This document shows, piece after piece, positions 9,282 through 18,666 of a stretch of 64,000 nucleotides of DNA. A model generated the notes under the pieces. It did not search any database, was not told where the DNA came from, and worked only from the letters and a program-made list of their open reading frames with translations. Made by a program: the position numbers and the translations under genes. The stretch's first letter is position 1. The number at the start of each line of letters is the position of its first letter. This DNA comes from JAOTVV01 sp041602035 (GTDB lineage Bacteria; Gemmatimonadota; Gemmatimonadetes; Gemmatimonadales; GWC2-71-9), in NCBI GenBank assembly GCA_041602035.1, contig JBFIHA010000011.1, positions 1 to 64,000 of the forward strand, read 5' to 3'.

Positions 9282-12200
9282 CTACGAGGTGCGGATGAGC
9301 CGCACCCGATCGGCTCCAACGAGTTTACGAAGCGCCTCTAAGAAGGCGTCGTCCAGTGACACCGTCAGCGCCCGTGCCCGGAACTGCGCCGTCACGCCGT
9401 TCCCGTCACTCCAGACCACGTAGATCGGGGCACTGCCGGGATGCGCGGCGCACAGGGCCTTGATCGCACGCGATGCCTTGGGATCGGGGCCCTGCCCGGC
9501 CTGCCACTCCACCGCCACACCCACCGTCCCCGAGGCCTTGAGCTCCGAGAGGAGTCGGACCTCCTCGACGATGAAGGGAACCCGATCCTCCCCGCGGTCT
9601 CGGCTGCTGTATCCCCCAGTAAGCAGGAGCGCCGCATCCGGCACAATGGTCTGGGATAGCCGACCCCAGGTTTCCGGGAACACGATCGCCTCGGCAGTGC
9701 CGTGAAAATCCTCCAGCGTAACCCGCGCGTATTCCGCGCCCGTCTTCTTGCTGATTCGGCGCTTCACCTGCGTCACGACCGCCGCGACGGCCACCTTGTG
9801 CTCGCTCCAGGCGCCGAGCGTCGCCGTCGTGCGGGTGCCGAAGAGCGCGACCTCCTCACGATACCGCTGGAGCGGGTGCCCGGAGATGAAGAATCCAATG
9901 ACGTCCTTCTCTTTCGCAAGGCGCTCGGCCTCCGTCCAGGCGGGCACGTCGGGCAGCGCGCGCTCGGCGGAGGACACGGGCTCGGCATCCGCGGCGCCGA
10001 AGAGTGACACCTGGCCGCTCTCCCGCTCCGACTGCCTGAGCTGTGCTTCGTGAAGGGCGTGGTCGAGCGCGGCAACGAGCTGTGCGCGGTGACCGTCGAG
10101 TTGATCCAGGGCACCGGCCGCGACCAGCGACTCGATGACCCGCTTGTTGCACAGCCGGAGATCCACCCGCTCGCAGAAATCGGTGAGCGACACGAACGGC
10201 CCGTCGGTATCACGACTGTGAATAATGGACTCGATGGCGCCACGGCCAACGTTGCGGATGGCGCCGAGGCCAAATCGGATCTTGCCATCGCCAATCACGG
10301 TGAACTTCCACCCGGACTCGCTGACCGAGGGTGGAAGGACCTCGAGGTCCATTTCACGCGATTCGTTGATGTAGGCCACCACCGTGTCCGTGTCGCCGAT
10401 CTCCGACGAGAGCAGCGCCGCCATGAACTCGGCCGGGTAGTGTGCCTTCAGCCAGGCGGTGTGGAACGAGAGGATGCTGTACGCCACCGAGTGCGACTTG
10501 TTGAAGCCGTAGCGTCCGAACGTCTGGATCTGGGACGAGATGTCTTCGATCACCCGTCGATCGTGGCCGCGATCGACTGCGCGATCGACGAACCGCTTGA
10601 GCTCGGCTTCGATCAGCTCCTGATCCTTCTTCCCGACCGCCTTCCGCAGCACATCCGCTTCCGCCAACGTGTAGCCCGCCAATACGTTGGCGATCTGCAT
10701 CACCTGTTCCTGATACAGGATCACGCCGAAGGTGGGCTCCAATACCTCGCGGAGCGCCGGGTGCGGGTAGCGAACCTGATCCTGACCGCGCTTGCGCCGC
10801 ATGAACGCGTGATGCATGCCCGAATCCAGCGGTCCGGGGCGCATGAGCGCGTTCGTCGCCACCAAGTCGTCGAACCGATCTGCTCGGAGCTGCCGCAGCA
10901 TGTCGGTGGCCAGCGGGGATTCGAACTGGAACACACCAGCAGTTCGCCCATCACGGAGCAAGCGGTAGACCTCGGGGTCGTCGAGATCGACCTCATCCAG
11001 GTCGAGCGCGACTCCGTGCCGCTCCCGGATCATGGCGAGCGTGTCGTGGATGACCGTGAGCGTCTTGAGCCCGAGAAAATCCATCTTGAGCATGCCGACT
11101 TTCTCGAGACTGATCATGTCGTACTGCGTGATGATGGACTCGTCGACATCGACGCTCGCCTGCGCATTGCGCTGGGGCGGCGTACAGACCGGCACGTACT
11201 CGTCCAGTGGCCCCGGGGCGATGACCACCCCGGCGGCGTGGACCGACGCATGTCGCGCCAATCCCTCGATCCGCTGGGCCAAGTCGGTGAGGCGAGCGTA
11301 GGTGTCGTTCGACTTCGTCAGCTGCGCAAGCTCTGGAACCCGCTGTACCGCCTCGCCGACCGACAGGCTGAAGCCGGGTCCCGACGGGATGAGCTTGGCA
11401 ATACGATCGGAGTCGGCCGGACTCACGCTGAGCACGCGGGCGATGTCGCGGACCGCGGCCCGGGCCTTTAAGGTGCCAAACGTGATGATCTGGCCGACGC
11501 TCTTGCGGCCGTAGCGTTCCCGTACGTAGTCGATGACTTCGCTGCGGCGCTCGAAACAGAAGTCCACGTCGATGTCGGGCATCGAGATCCGTTCCGGATT
11601 CAGAAACCGCTCGAAGAGCAGGCCGAAGCGGAGGGGATCGACGTCGGTGATGCGCAGGGCGTAGGCGACGAGCGAGCCGGCCACGGAGCCCCGGCCCGGC
11701 CCCACCGGGATGCCGCGCTCGCGCGCCGCACGAATGAAGTCGTGGACGATGAGGAAGTAACTCGCGTACCCGGTGGAGGTGATCACCCCAAGCTCGTACG
11801 CGAGGCGCTCCTGAACCGGCGCCGGCAGCGGGTCGCCGTACCGGGCGCCGGCGCCCTGGTGCGTCAGCTCCACCAATAGATCGTTATCGGACACGTATCC
11901 GTCGGGCAGCGGGAACTCAGGCAGGAAATAGCGCTTCTCGAAATCGAACTCGCAGAGATCCGCGACCCGCTGCGTGTTGGCCAGCACGTCGGGTCGATCC
12001 GAGAATAGCGCCGCCATCTCCGCCTCGGACTTGACGTAGCTCTCCGATCCCTGAAACCGGAACCGATTGGGATCGTCCAGGTCTTTGCCGGTGCCGATCG
12101 CCAGCAGGCAGTCGTGGGCCTCGTGGTCGGCACGTTCCAAGTAGTGGGCGTCGTTGGTCGCAACGATCGGTAGCCCGAGGTCGTCGGCCAAGCGGTACAT

Positions 12201-12770
12201 CCCGGCTCGAACCTTTTGCTCTTCGGCGATCCCATGATCCTGCACCTCGAGCCAGAATCCCTCCGGTCCGAAGGTGGTCGCGAACCACTCGGCGCTCTTG
12301 CGTGCCTCAGCGTAGTTATCTTGCCGCAGCCACAGGGCGATTTCGCCGGAGAGACAGGCGGCCAGGCCCACGAGGCCATCCGCGTGCGCCGCGAGCACCT
12401 CGCGGTCGATCCGCGGCCGCCGGTAGAACCCCTCCAGATACCCAATGGACGACAGCTTGACCAAGTTGTGGTAGCCGTCCCGATTCCGTGCGAGGAGCAC
12501 GAGGTGGGAGTAGTTGCCGGGAGCCCACGCCGGCCGCTCCCGCTCGTGCCGGGAGCCGAAGGCGACGTAGGCCTCGCACCCCAGGATGGGCCGAATCCCC
12601 CTCGCCTTGGCGGTTTCGTAGAAGGTGTACGCGGCGTGAAGATTGCCGTGATCAGTGATGGCGAGGCTGTCCATCCCGAGTTCGCCCACGCGCGCGACGA
12701 GATCCGCGATGCGGTTCGCGCCGTCTAAGAGCGAGAACTCCGAGTGGGTGTGGAGGTGAGCAAACGCCAT
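9282..12770 (-). CDS. dnaE: DNA polymerase III subunit alpha
   Basis: The 1162-residue replicative polymerase catalytic subunit. In order it carries an N-terminal PHP domain (AHLHTHSEFSLLDG), the palm with the catalytic aspartate motif PDIDVDF, the thumb and fingers, the helix-hairpin-helix region and a C-terminal OB-fold (KVAVAAVVTQVKRRISKKTG). Length and architecture match DnaE1-type enzymes. No Shine-Dalgarno is visible before ATG 12770, where the last bases are pyrimidine rich (TTCCCTTTCCC), so initiation may be SD-independent or leaderless. It heads the accA-psp1-metG run. Confidence 0.96.
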   Translation of the reverse strand: MAFAHLHTHSEFSLLDGANRIADLVARVGELGMDSLAITDHGNLHAAYTFYETAKARGIRPILGCEAYVAFGSRHERERPAWAPGNYSHLVLLARNRDGYHNLVKLSSIGYLEGFYRRPRIDREVLAAHADGLVGLAACLSGEIALWLRQDNYAEARKSAEWFATTFGPEGFWLEVQDHGIAEEQKVRAGMYRLADDLGLPIVATNDAHYLERADHEAHDCLLAIGTGKDLDDPNRFRFQGSESYVKSEAEMAALFSDRPDVLANTQRVADLCEFDFEKRYFLPEFPLPDGYVSDNDLLVELTHQGAGARYGDPLPAPVQERLAYELGVITSTGYASYFLIVHDFIRAARERGIPVGPGRGSVAGSLVAYALRITDVDPLRFGLLFERFLNPERISMPDIDVDFCFERRSEVIDYVRERYGRKSVGQIITFGTLKARAAVRDIARVLSVSPADSDRIAKLIPSGPGFSLSVGEAVQRVPELAQLTKSNDTYARLTDLAQRIEGLARHASVHAAGVVIAPGPLDEYVPVCTPPQRNAQASVDVDESIITQYDMISLEKVGMLKMDFLGLKTLTVIHDTLAMIRERHGVALDLDEVDLDDPEVYRLLRDGRTAGVFQFESPLATDMLRQLRADRFDDLVATNALMRPGPLDSGMHHAFMRRKRGQDQVRYPHPALREVLEPTFGVILYQEQVMQIANVLAGYTLAEADVLRKAVGKKDQELIEAELKRFVDRAVDRGHDRRVIEDISSQIQTFGRYGFNKSHSVAYSILSFHTAWLKAHYPAEFMAALLSSEIGDTDTVVAYINESREMDLEVLPPSVSESGWKFTVIGDGKIRFGLGAIRNVGRGAIESIIHSRDTDGPFVSLTDFCERVDLRLCNKRVIESLVAAGALDQLDGHRAQLVAALDHALHEAQLRQSERESGQVSLFGAADAEPVSSAERALPDVPAWTEAERLAKEKDVIGFFISGHPLQRYREEVALFGTRTTATLGAWSEHKVAVAAVVTQVKRRISKKTGAEYARVTLEDFHGTAEAIVFPETWGRLSQTIVPDAALLLTGGYSSRDRGEDRVPFIVEEVRLLSELKASGTVGVAVEWQAGQGPDPKASRAIKALCAAHPGSAPIYVVWSDGNGVTAQFRARALTVSLDDAFLEALRKLVGADRVRLIRTS

Positions 12771-12781
12771 GGGAAAGGGAA

Positions 12782-12810
12782 GCTTAATCGCCCCTCCACC
12801 GCGTTGTCAA
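12782..12810 (-). promoter_or_regulatory. Candidate promoter just upstream of dnaE
   Basis: On the minus strand a perfect TTGACA (12810-12805) is followed after 17 bases by TTAAGC (12787-12782), a poor -10 box. Transcription would start about five bases before the ATG, matching the missing Shine-Dalgarno; both together suggest a nearly leaderless dnaE mRNA. Confidence 0.3.
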
Positions 12811-12902
12811 AATGGCCCCGGACCCCGTATGTTCTGCTGATGTCATGGGTTACGGGCCATAGCGAGACTGGAGCCGATCGAGCCGACTGTCGAGGAGGCG
12901 TT

Positions 12903-15077
12903 GTGAGAGCATGCCGTTGGAGCGTTGCACTGGTGTTGACTGCCCTCGCGTGCGGTGGGGACGAGATTGATCTGCCGGTCCCCGCCAACATTGTGCTCGA
13001 TGCCACCACGGACGGGCAGCAAGCCTTCGCCGGTGCGCGGCTGCCTCGTCCGCTCGCCGTGACCGTCACAGCCGCTGACGGGCTGCCGGTGACCCGGGCC
13101 CAGGTGCGGTGGACGGTCCTCGGTGGGGTCGGGGCGACGGTCGCCGATTCGGTGACGGTTTCCGACGGGGACGGCCGAGCGGAAGTCGTGGTCACGCTCG
13201 GACCCGATCCAGGGTCCTACAGCATCCGCGCAGGATTGGTGGTCGAACGGACGAAGACGGCGGTGTTCGCCGTGGGAGCGCTGGCGGCGCCCCGCGTGAC
13301 CGGTCTGGCGCCGGCCACGTTCTCGAGCGGCGACACCGTGGTGGTGCAGGGTACGCTCCTGAGCGATACGCTGCAGGTGGAATTTGGCACGACGCGAGCG
13401 AAGGTGCTCGGGGCGGCGGTGCTTGGCACCGGGATCTCGGTCGAGGTGCCGGGGTGCCTCGTACCGGGGTCGGTGAACGTGCGCCTGCGTGCACCGGGCT
13501 GGACATCGAATGCCGTGGCCGGGACGTATCAAGGTGCCTCTGCGGCGCTCGCGCTCGCCCCTGGCGACTACCTGTCGGTCGATCCGGCAGCCGTCGACGG
13601 CTGTGCCGCCTTCCCGCAGGCCGACGCCCAGGGTGCGGAGTATCTCCTGGTCCCGCAGTCCGCGACACCGATTCCGGGCGTGGAGTTCGGGTACCAGCTC
13701 GTGGGTGACTCCTCCATCCAGGTGACCGTCGCGACCCGCCCACCCGATGCTGAGCCACTCGATGCCGCTCGGCGATTTCATGACTTCCTTCGAGCCCGCG
13801 AGGACGAATTCGCGCGTCTGCCGAAACCCGAGGTGCCTGAGGCGTCGCCGTTGGCCGCCGAGCTCGCCGACATTCAGGTCGGCGACCGGCGCGACTTCCG
13901 GGTGTGCAACATCATTACGTGTAGCGCCGTGGGTGACTTCACCCCGGTCACGGCCCGGGCGAGGTACGTTGGCAGTCACGCGGCGATCTTCGTCGACCTC
14001 AACGCTCCGGACACGCTGACCACTGCGGGGGTCACCGCCTTGGGTCGGCTGTTCGACGAGGATCTCTATGCTGTGGCGAGTCGGTCGTTCGGGGCCGAGT
14101 CCGACGTCGACCGGAACGGCCGGGTGCTGATTCTGATGACGCCGGTCGTGAACGCCCTCACCCCAATCACGGAGTGCGAGACCTCGATCGTCACGGGGTT
14201 CTTCTTTGCGATCGACATCGATCCATCGTTCAAGAACGACTCGCGGTCGAATCAGGGTGAGGTGTTCTACGCGCTCGCCGCGGACCCGCAGGGTAGCGCG
14301 GGATGTGCCCATTCGCCGGATCAGATTCAACGCCTCGTGCCGGTCACGTTTGCGCACGAGATTCAGCACATGATCAGCTACAACCAGCACGTGCTGGTCC
14401 GGGGTGGGAACGGCGAGGTCCTGTGGCTGAACGAGGCGATGTCACACCTGTCGGAGGAGCTGGCGGCGCTGCACTTCGAGTTGAAGGGCGATGCCACCCG
14501 GTTTTCTCAGTTTGCCATCGGGAACCTGTTCAACGCGTTCCAGTTCCTGAAGACGACTGGCAACACGTATGTGCTCTTCAAGGATGGGTCGGGCACGCTG
14601 CCCGAGCGCGGCGCCGCGTGGCTCTTCCTTCGGTGGGTGGTCGATCAGGTCGGGCCCGAGGTCATCCGCCGCCTATCGGAGACCGCACGGAATGGGGCGG
14701 ACAACGTGGCTGCCGCCGTGGGCGACCCGTTCGAACGGCTCGTCAGCGAGTGGATCCTTGCCAACTGGGCGTCCGATCTCGCCGGGTTCGCGCCACCGCC
14801 GGAACTCAGCTACGTGACCTGGGATTTTCGATCGCTGTATCAATCACTTCACACGCAGGTGCCCGAGCGGTTCGACCGGCCGTTCCCGATCATCCCCTTG
14901 GCTGTGACCGGAGGGACCTTCGCCACGAGCGGCGTCCTCCGATCTGGGGCGGGCGCATACATCCTCCTCACGCAAACGGCAAACCAGCGCGGGTTCGTCC
15001 TGTCCTTCCGCGGATCCACCGGGGCGCCGCTCGGATCCACTGGTACCCCGCGACTGAACCTCCTGCGGATCCGGTGA
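12903..15077 (+). CDS. Lipoprotein metalloprotease, M30 (hyicolysin)-like
   Basis: A 724-residue exported protein. The GTG at 12903 is preceded by a perfect AGGAGG and begins a lipoprotein signal (LTALAC, Cys17). Next come an invasin-like beta domain (RPLAVTVTAADGLPVTRAQVRW) and a likely IPT/TIG domain (VTGLAPATFSSGDTVVVQG). The second half holds a zincin site HEIQHM at about residues 484-489 with a downstream glutamate in WLNEAMSHLSEE, the arrangement of M30-type surface peptidases. The function is probably protein degradation at the cell surface. Its stop overlaps the GTG of the PorV-like gene (GTGA), suggesting coupled synthesis. Confidence 0.75.
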   Translation: MRACRWSVALVLTALACGGDEIDLPVPANIVLDATTDGQQAFAGARLPRPLAVTVTAADGLPVTRAQVRWTVLGGVGATVADSVTVSDGDGRAEVVVTLGPDPGSYSIRAGLVVERTKTAVFAVGALAAPRVTGLAPATFSSGDTVVVQGTLLSDTLQVEFGTTRAKVLGAAVLGTGISVEVPGCLVPGSVNVRLRAPGWTSNAVAGTYQGASAALALAPGDYLSVDPAAVDGCAAFPQADAQGAEYLLVPQSATPIPGVEFGYQLVGDSSIQVTVATRPPDAEPLDAARRFHDFLRAREDEFARLPKPEVPEASPLAAELADIQVGDRRDFRVCNIITCSAVGDFTPVTARARYVGSHAAIFVDLNAPDTLTTAGVTALGRLFDEDLYAVASRSFGAESDVDRNGRVLILMTPVVNALTPITECETSIVTGFFFAIDIDPSFKNDSRSNQGEVFYALAADPQGSAGCAHSPDQIQRLVPVTFAHEIQHMISYNQHVLVRGGNGEVLWLNEAMSHLSEELAALHFELKGDATRFSQFAIGNLFNAFQFLKTTGNTYVLFKDGSGTLPERGAAWLFLRWVVDQVGPEVIRRLSETARNGADNVAAAVGDPFERLVSEWILANWASDLAGFAPPPELSYVTWDFRSLYQSLHTQVPERFDRPFPIIPLAVTGGTFATSGVLRSGAGAYILLTQTANQRGFVLSFRGSTGAPLGSTGTPRLNLLRIR

Positions 15078-15982
15078 GCGGCATCGTGGCGCGAGGTGCG
15101 GCGCCCGCGGCCCTGCTCCTCGCGGTGGTGGCGGCGCCGCTACGCGGCCAGGAGGTCCCATACGTGGTGGAGCTGCCCGCGTCGGTTCGGAGCATCGGCT
15201 TGAGCGGGGCTGGTGTCGCGTTGGTGGGCGACGCGGGGGGACTCTTCTCCAACCCGGCCGCCTTGGCGACGATCTCCCACATCGCCGTCGAAGGAGGCTA
15301 CCGGGCCGGACCGGGGAACGCCGACTTCCTGACGGGAGCGCTCGGGTGGCGCCTTGCCCAGTTCGACCTCGGCATCGGTGGTCGCTACTTCGACTTCGGA
15401 GGCACACCGGCGCAGTACATCGCGGGGGCGCCGCTCGGATCGAACACGCGTGAGGTGCTGGGCGTGGGCTCGCTGGTCTACCGCTTCGGCCTCATCGCCA
15501 TGGGTCTCAGCGGCAAGTACGTGCGCCGGAGTGTCGATTCCGTCCACGTGCGGGGACTGTCGGGCGATGCAGGACTCGCTATCGCGTTCTTCGACATCAT
15601 GGCGCTGGCCTTTGGCGTGCAGAATCTTGGCGGCAACTGGCAGGGCTCGTCCATGGTCCTCCCCCGCGTTACCCGGCTGGGGTTCACCATGAACTACGTG
15701 GATCCCCAGGAGTCCTTCCGCCTGCTTACGACCTTGGAAGTGCAATGGCCCGAGGGTGCCGCAACCCGCTGGGTGATCGGTGGCGAGGCAGGGGTGGTGA
15801 TCGAGGGGGTGGGGATCATCGGGCGTGCGGGGTACGGCGGTGATGGCGCGGGCTTTCCCAATACGAACTGGAGCTTCGGAGGGAGCGTCGCCCTCGCCGC
15901 GATCAAGCTCGACTACGCGTACCGACAGCGCGATCTGCTCGACGCGAGGGCCCACCATCTCGGGTTCCGCATGACGCTGTGA
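15074..15982 (+). CDS. PorV/PorQ-like outer-membrane beta-barrel protein
   Basis: A 302-residue protein with a signal peptide (cut near PLRGQ) and a body opening with SVRSIGLSGAGVALVGDAGGLFSNPAALA, the signature start of PorV/PorQ and FadL-like barrels, followed by regular amphipathic beta strands and ending in a C-terminal aromatic-type strand (HHLGFRMTL). In Bacteroidota, PorV shuttles type IX secretion cargo; here that role is only an analogy and no other T9SS gene is seen. GTG 15074 overlaps the stop of the metalloprotease gene, and its own stop overlaps the next start, so the trio is one translational unit. Confidence 0.7.
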   Translation: MSGIVARGAAPAALLLAVVAAPLRGQEVPYVVELPASVRSIGLSGAGVALVGDAGGLFSNPAALATISHIAVEGGYRAGPGNADFLTGALGWRLAQFDLGIGGRYFDFGGTPAQYIAGAPLGSNTREVLGVGSLVYRFGLIAMGLSGKYVRRSVDSVHVRGLSGDAGLAIAFFDIMALAFGVQNLGGNWQGSSMVLPRVTRLGFTMNYVDPQESFRLLTTLEVQWPEGAATRWVIGGEAGVVIEGVGIIGRAGYGGDGAGFPNTNWSFGGSVALAAIKLDYAYRQRDLLDARAHHLGFRMTL

Positions 15983-17076
15983 CGGAGCGGCGAGCGTCCG
16001 CATGGCGATGGGCCGTCCGGATCGCCATCGGCGGTGCGGTCACCGTGGCCGTCACGCTATTCCTCGCGGTACTGTTGAGTGCGGAAGTTCGGTTCGTGCT
16101 GCGCGCGGGCTACGAGGAGGCTCGCATTCTTCTGGCGCGCCGTTCCCTCGTCGAGCTCCTCGACGATCCCGACCTCGACGAGGCGCGACGGGCGATGTTC
16201 CGGTTGGTGCTGGACGTTCGGGATTTCGCGGCGGATAGCCTGGGACTAGCCGCCGGGGACACGTACACGACCTACTCGGATGTGGGCCGGGACACGCTCG
16301 TGCTGGTGGTAACGGCGGCGAGACGGGATACGCTCGCTCCCTACACGTGGCGATACCCGATCGTTGGTGAGGTGCCGTACAAGGGGTTCTTCGACTTCGA
16401 CGCCGCCCTCAGAACGGCAGAGCGGCTCGAACGGTCGGGGTATGACATCTATGTGCGGCCGTCCGCAGCCTTCTCCACGCTCGGATGGTTCAACGATCCA
16501 CTGCTGTCCACCGCGCTCGACCGTGGACCCGGATCGCTGGCGGAGCTGGTGATTCACGAGATCGCCCACAACACCCTGTACGTGCCCGATGCCACGCCGT
16601 TCAATGAGAGCTTTGCGCTCTTCGTCGGATACCGCGGTGCGGAAGCGTTCTTTCTCGGACGCGGCGACACGGTGCGGGCCGAGCGCATCCGGGCCATTTG
16701 GCGCGACCAGACTCGCCTGAGCGACTTCTACGCTGGGATCGTGACCGAGCTCGAGGCGCTGTATGCCAGGGGTCTGCCGCCCGACGCCCGGGAGCATGAG
16801 CGACTCCAAGTGTTCAGCCGTGCGCAGGGGCGCCTGCTGGGTCCCTTGGCGAAGGAGTTGGAGGTGTTCGACGCGGCGAGCGTCGCCGAGCGACCGCTCA
16901 ACAACGCGAGCCTCCTTGCCTTCCGCATCTACCTCACCGACGTGGATCTGTTCGACCGCGTGTTGGTCGAGCGCGGAGGAGATCTGCGACGCACCGTCGG
17001 CCTGATTCGCGCGGCTATGGACGATCGCGGTGGCCGGGATCCCTTCGAGGTCGTGGCGGCGATGGCCGATCGCTGA
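15979..17076 (+). CDS. Predicted aminopeptidase (COG4324/DUF2265 family)
   Basis: A 365-residue membrane-anchored zinc peptidase-like protein. A hydrophobic anchor covers about residues 12-33 and is followed by the family's GYEEARILLARRSL segment, the YPIVGEVPYKGFFDF block, STLGWFNDPLLST and the zinc site HEIAHN at about residues 191-196 with a downstream FNESFALFVGYRG glutamate. All key residues are present. GTG 15979 overlaps the stop of the barrel gene (GTGA). The substrate is not known from the sequence. Confidence 0.8.
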   Translation: MTERRASAWRWAVRIAIGGAVTVAVTLFLAVLLSAEVRFVLRAGYEEARILLARRSLVELLDDPDLDEARRAMFRLVLDVRDFAADSLGLAAGDTYTTYSDVGRDTLVLVVTAARRDTLAPYTWRYPIVGEVPYKGFFDFDAALRTAERLERSGYDIYVRPSAAFSTLGWFNDPLLSTALDRGPGSLAELVIHEIAHNTLYVPDATPFNESFALFVGYRGAEAFFLGRGDTVRAERIRAIWRDQTRLSDFYAGIVTELEALYARGLPPDAREHERLQVFSRAQGRLLGPLAKELEVFDAASVAERPLNNASLLAFRIYLTDVDLFDRVLVERGGDLRRTVGLIRAAMDDRGGRDPFEVVAAMADR

Positions 17077-17089
17077 CGGCCCGGGACCG

Positions 17090-17231
17090 TCCGCGCGGCA
17101 CGGAATGTGTACACGTGGCCGTCGGCGTATATTTGAGCGAGGTTCGGCACCGGGGTGGGGAAGGGCCCTCCACAAGGCACGCTTCCGGCGATCGCCGGAC
17201 CATGGCACACGTCGCAATGACCTGGCAACAT
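17090..17231 (-). pseudogene. Possible relic of a cytochrome c gene
   Basis: Read on the minus strand, this intergenic stretch encodes a heme-binding motif CDVCHG, then GPFPTPVPNLAQIYADG and HVYTFRAAR, resembling the CxxCH...PTxVPDL...SDGYLYxxIRxGR pattern of small monoheme cytochromes c. The axial-Met region and a normal N-terminus are missing, and the frame then runs antisense into the upstream aminopeptidase gene. It is too short to be an intact cytochrome and has no signal peptide. Chance resemblance cannot be excluded. Confidence 0.3.
17184..17199. repeat. Perfect 16-base palindrome upstream of the M20 peptidase
   Basis: TCCGGCGATCGCCGGA is its own reverse complement and lies about 50 bases before the peptidase start. 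It may be an operator or simply a GC-rich palindrome inside the possible cytochrome relic. A shorter palindrome, GTGTACAC, lies at 17107-17114. Confidence 0.4.
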
Positions 17232-17248
17232 CTCCTGTGAGTCACATC

Positions 17249-18610
17249 ATGAGTCATCTCGATTCATTTGTCGCGGCAGAAGGCGATCGGATGCTCGACG
17301 AGCTGAAGCATTTGTTGAGGATCCCGAGTGTCTCGACGTCGCCCGATCACGCGAGCGACTGCCGCCGCGCCGCCGACTGGGTCGCCGACCATCTCCGCGC
17401 GCTTGGATGCCCCACCGTCGACTTGGTGGCGAGTGAGACGCATCCCGTCGTCGTGGCGGACGGACCGCGGGTCCCGGGCAAGCCCACCGTGCTGGTGTAC
17501 GGGCACTACGACGTGCAACCGGCGGAGCCGCTCGAGTTATGGGATTCCCCCCCATACGAGCCCACGGTTCGAGACGGCAACCTGTATGCCCGCGGGGCCA
17601 CGGACGATAAGGGCCAGGTCTTCGCCATCGTCAAGGCATTCGAAGCGGTGATGCGGAGTGGCAAGCCCCCCCTGAACGTCCGGTTCCTGATTGAAGGCCA
17701 GGAGGAGTCGGGGAGCGACATTCTGTTTGCGCTCCTCGAGCAGCGGCCGGAGTTGGTCGAGGGAGACGTCGCCCTCGTGGCCGACACGCAATACTGGGCG
17801 CCCGGGTGGCCCGCCATCGAGGTGGGGCTCCGTGGAATCTGCTACGGCGAGATCACCGTTCGCACCGCCAAAGGTGACCTCCACTCGGGCTTGTATGGCG
17901 GGGTGGCTCCCAACGCGCACGAGACACTGGTACGGATCTTGGCCAAGCTCAAATCACCCACCGGCCGGATTACCATCCCCGACTTCTACGATGCCGTTCA
18001 ACGGCCGGCCAAGGTGGAGCGGGATGCTTGGAAGGAGCTTCCGTTCAACGAGCGCCGCTTCATGCGGGAGGAAGTGGGGGCGAAGGCACTCACGGGCATG
18101 TCACGCTACTCCGTGTTCGAGCGGCTGTGGGGTCTGCCGACCTTCGAGATCCATGGGATCGTGGGGGGCTTTACCGCGCCCGGTGCGAAGACCGTGATTC
18201 CGGCGGAAGCGGCCGCTAAGGTGAGTCTCCGGCTGGTGCCGGACCAGCGGGTCAAGGCCGTCGAGCGTCAACTCAAACGGGCCGTGAAAGCGTTAGCGCC
18301 GCCATTCGCCGAGGTGTCCGTCAAGTTCATTCACGGCGCGGACCCGGTGTTGGTGCGTATCGATCATCCCGCGTTCGGAGTGATCGACGAGGCCTTCAAG
18401 GAAGTCGAAGGTCGCGGTGTCGTCTTCACGCGGTCTGGCGGGTCGATTCCCGTGGTGCCGGTGCTCGGCAAGCGTGGCGCCGCTGTGATGCTGGCCGGCC
18501 TCGGGCTCCCGGACGATCGGCTCCACGCTCCCAACGAGAAGCTCGGTGTCGACCAGTTTCTCAAGGGCGTGCGTGTGTTCGGCCGATTCCTGACCAAGCT
18601 TGGGGCGTAA
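17249..18610 (+). CDS. M20-family dipeptidase
   Basis: A 453-residue metallopeptidase of the M20A/ArgE/DapE superfamily, of the carnosinase/CNDP-like branch. The di-zinc residues are visible: His86 in VYGHYDVQ, Asp119 in ARGATDDKG, the general base and ligand pair in EGQEESGS (Glu152, Glu153), and a C-terminal histidine in LHAPNEKLGVDQF. The dimerisation domain lies between. Probable role: cytoplasmic hydrolysis of dipeptides. ATG 17249 is used; a GTG four codons earlier (17237) is also possible. No clear promoter was seen beyond a TATATT box at about 17129. Confidence 0.88.
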   Translation: MSHLDSFVAAEGDRMLDELKHLLRIPSVSTSPDHASDCRRAADWVADHLRALGCPTVDLVASETHPVVVADGPRVPGKPTVLVYGHYDVQPAEPLELWDSPPYEPTVRDGNLYARGATDDKGQVFAIVKAFEAVMRSGKPPLNVRFLIEGQEESGSDILFALLEQRPELVEGDVALVADTQYWAPGWPAIEVGLRGICYGEITVRTAKGDLHSGLYGGVAPNAHETLVRILAKLKSPTGRITIPDFYDAVQRPAKVERDAWKELPFNERRFMREEVGAKALTGMSRYSVFERLWGLPTFEIHGIVGGFTAPGAKTVIPAEAAAKVSLRLVPDQRVKAVERQLKRAVKALAPPFAEVSVKFIHGADPVLVRIDHPAFGVIDEAFKEVEGRGVVFTRSGGSIPVVPVLGKRGAAVMLAGLGLPDDRLHAPNEKLGVDQFLKGVRVFGRFLTKLGA

Positions 18611-18666
18611 CGGTCGCTCGTATCGGAGGAACGCCGAGGACACACTCTTCTGACCCGACCCGAGGG

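Noticed and set aside
10050..11471. 473-residue open frame antisense to dnaE
   Set aside because: Composition is Arg/His-rich with no motif, and the opposite strand encodes clear DnaE motifs; GC-rich shadow.
12843..14390. 515-residue open frame antisense to the M30-like lipoprotein gene
   Set aside because: No domain visible; the plus strand has signal peptide, ribosome-binding site and HEIQH motif.
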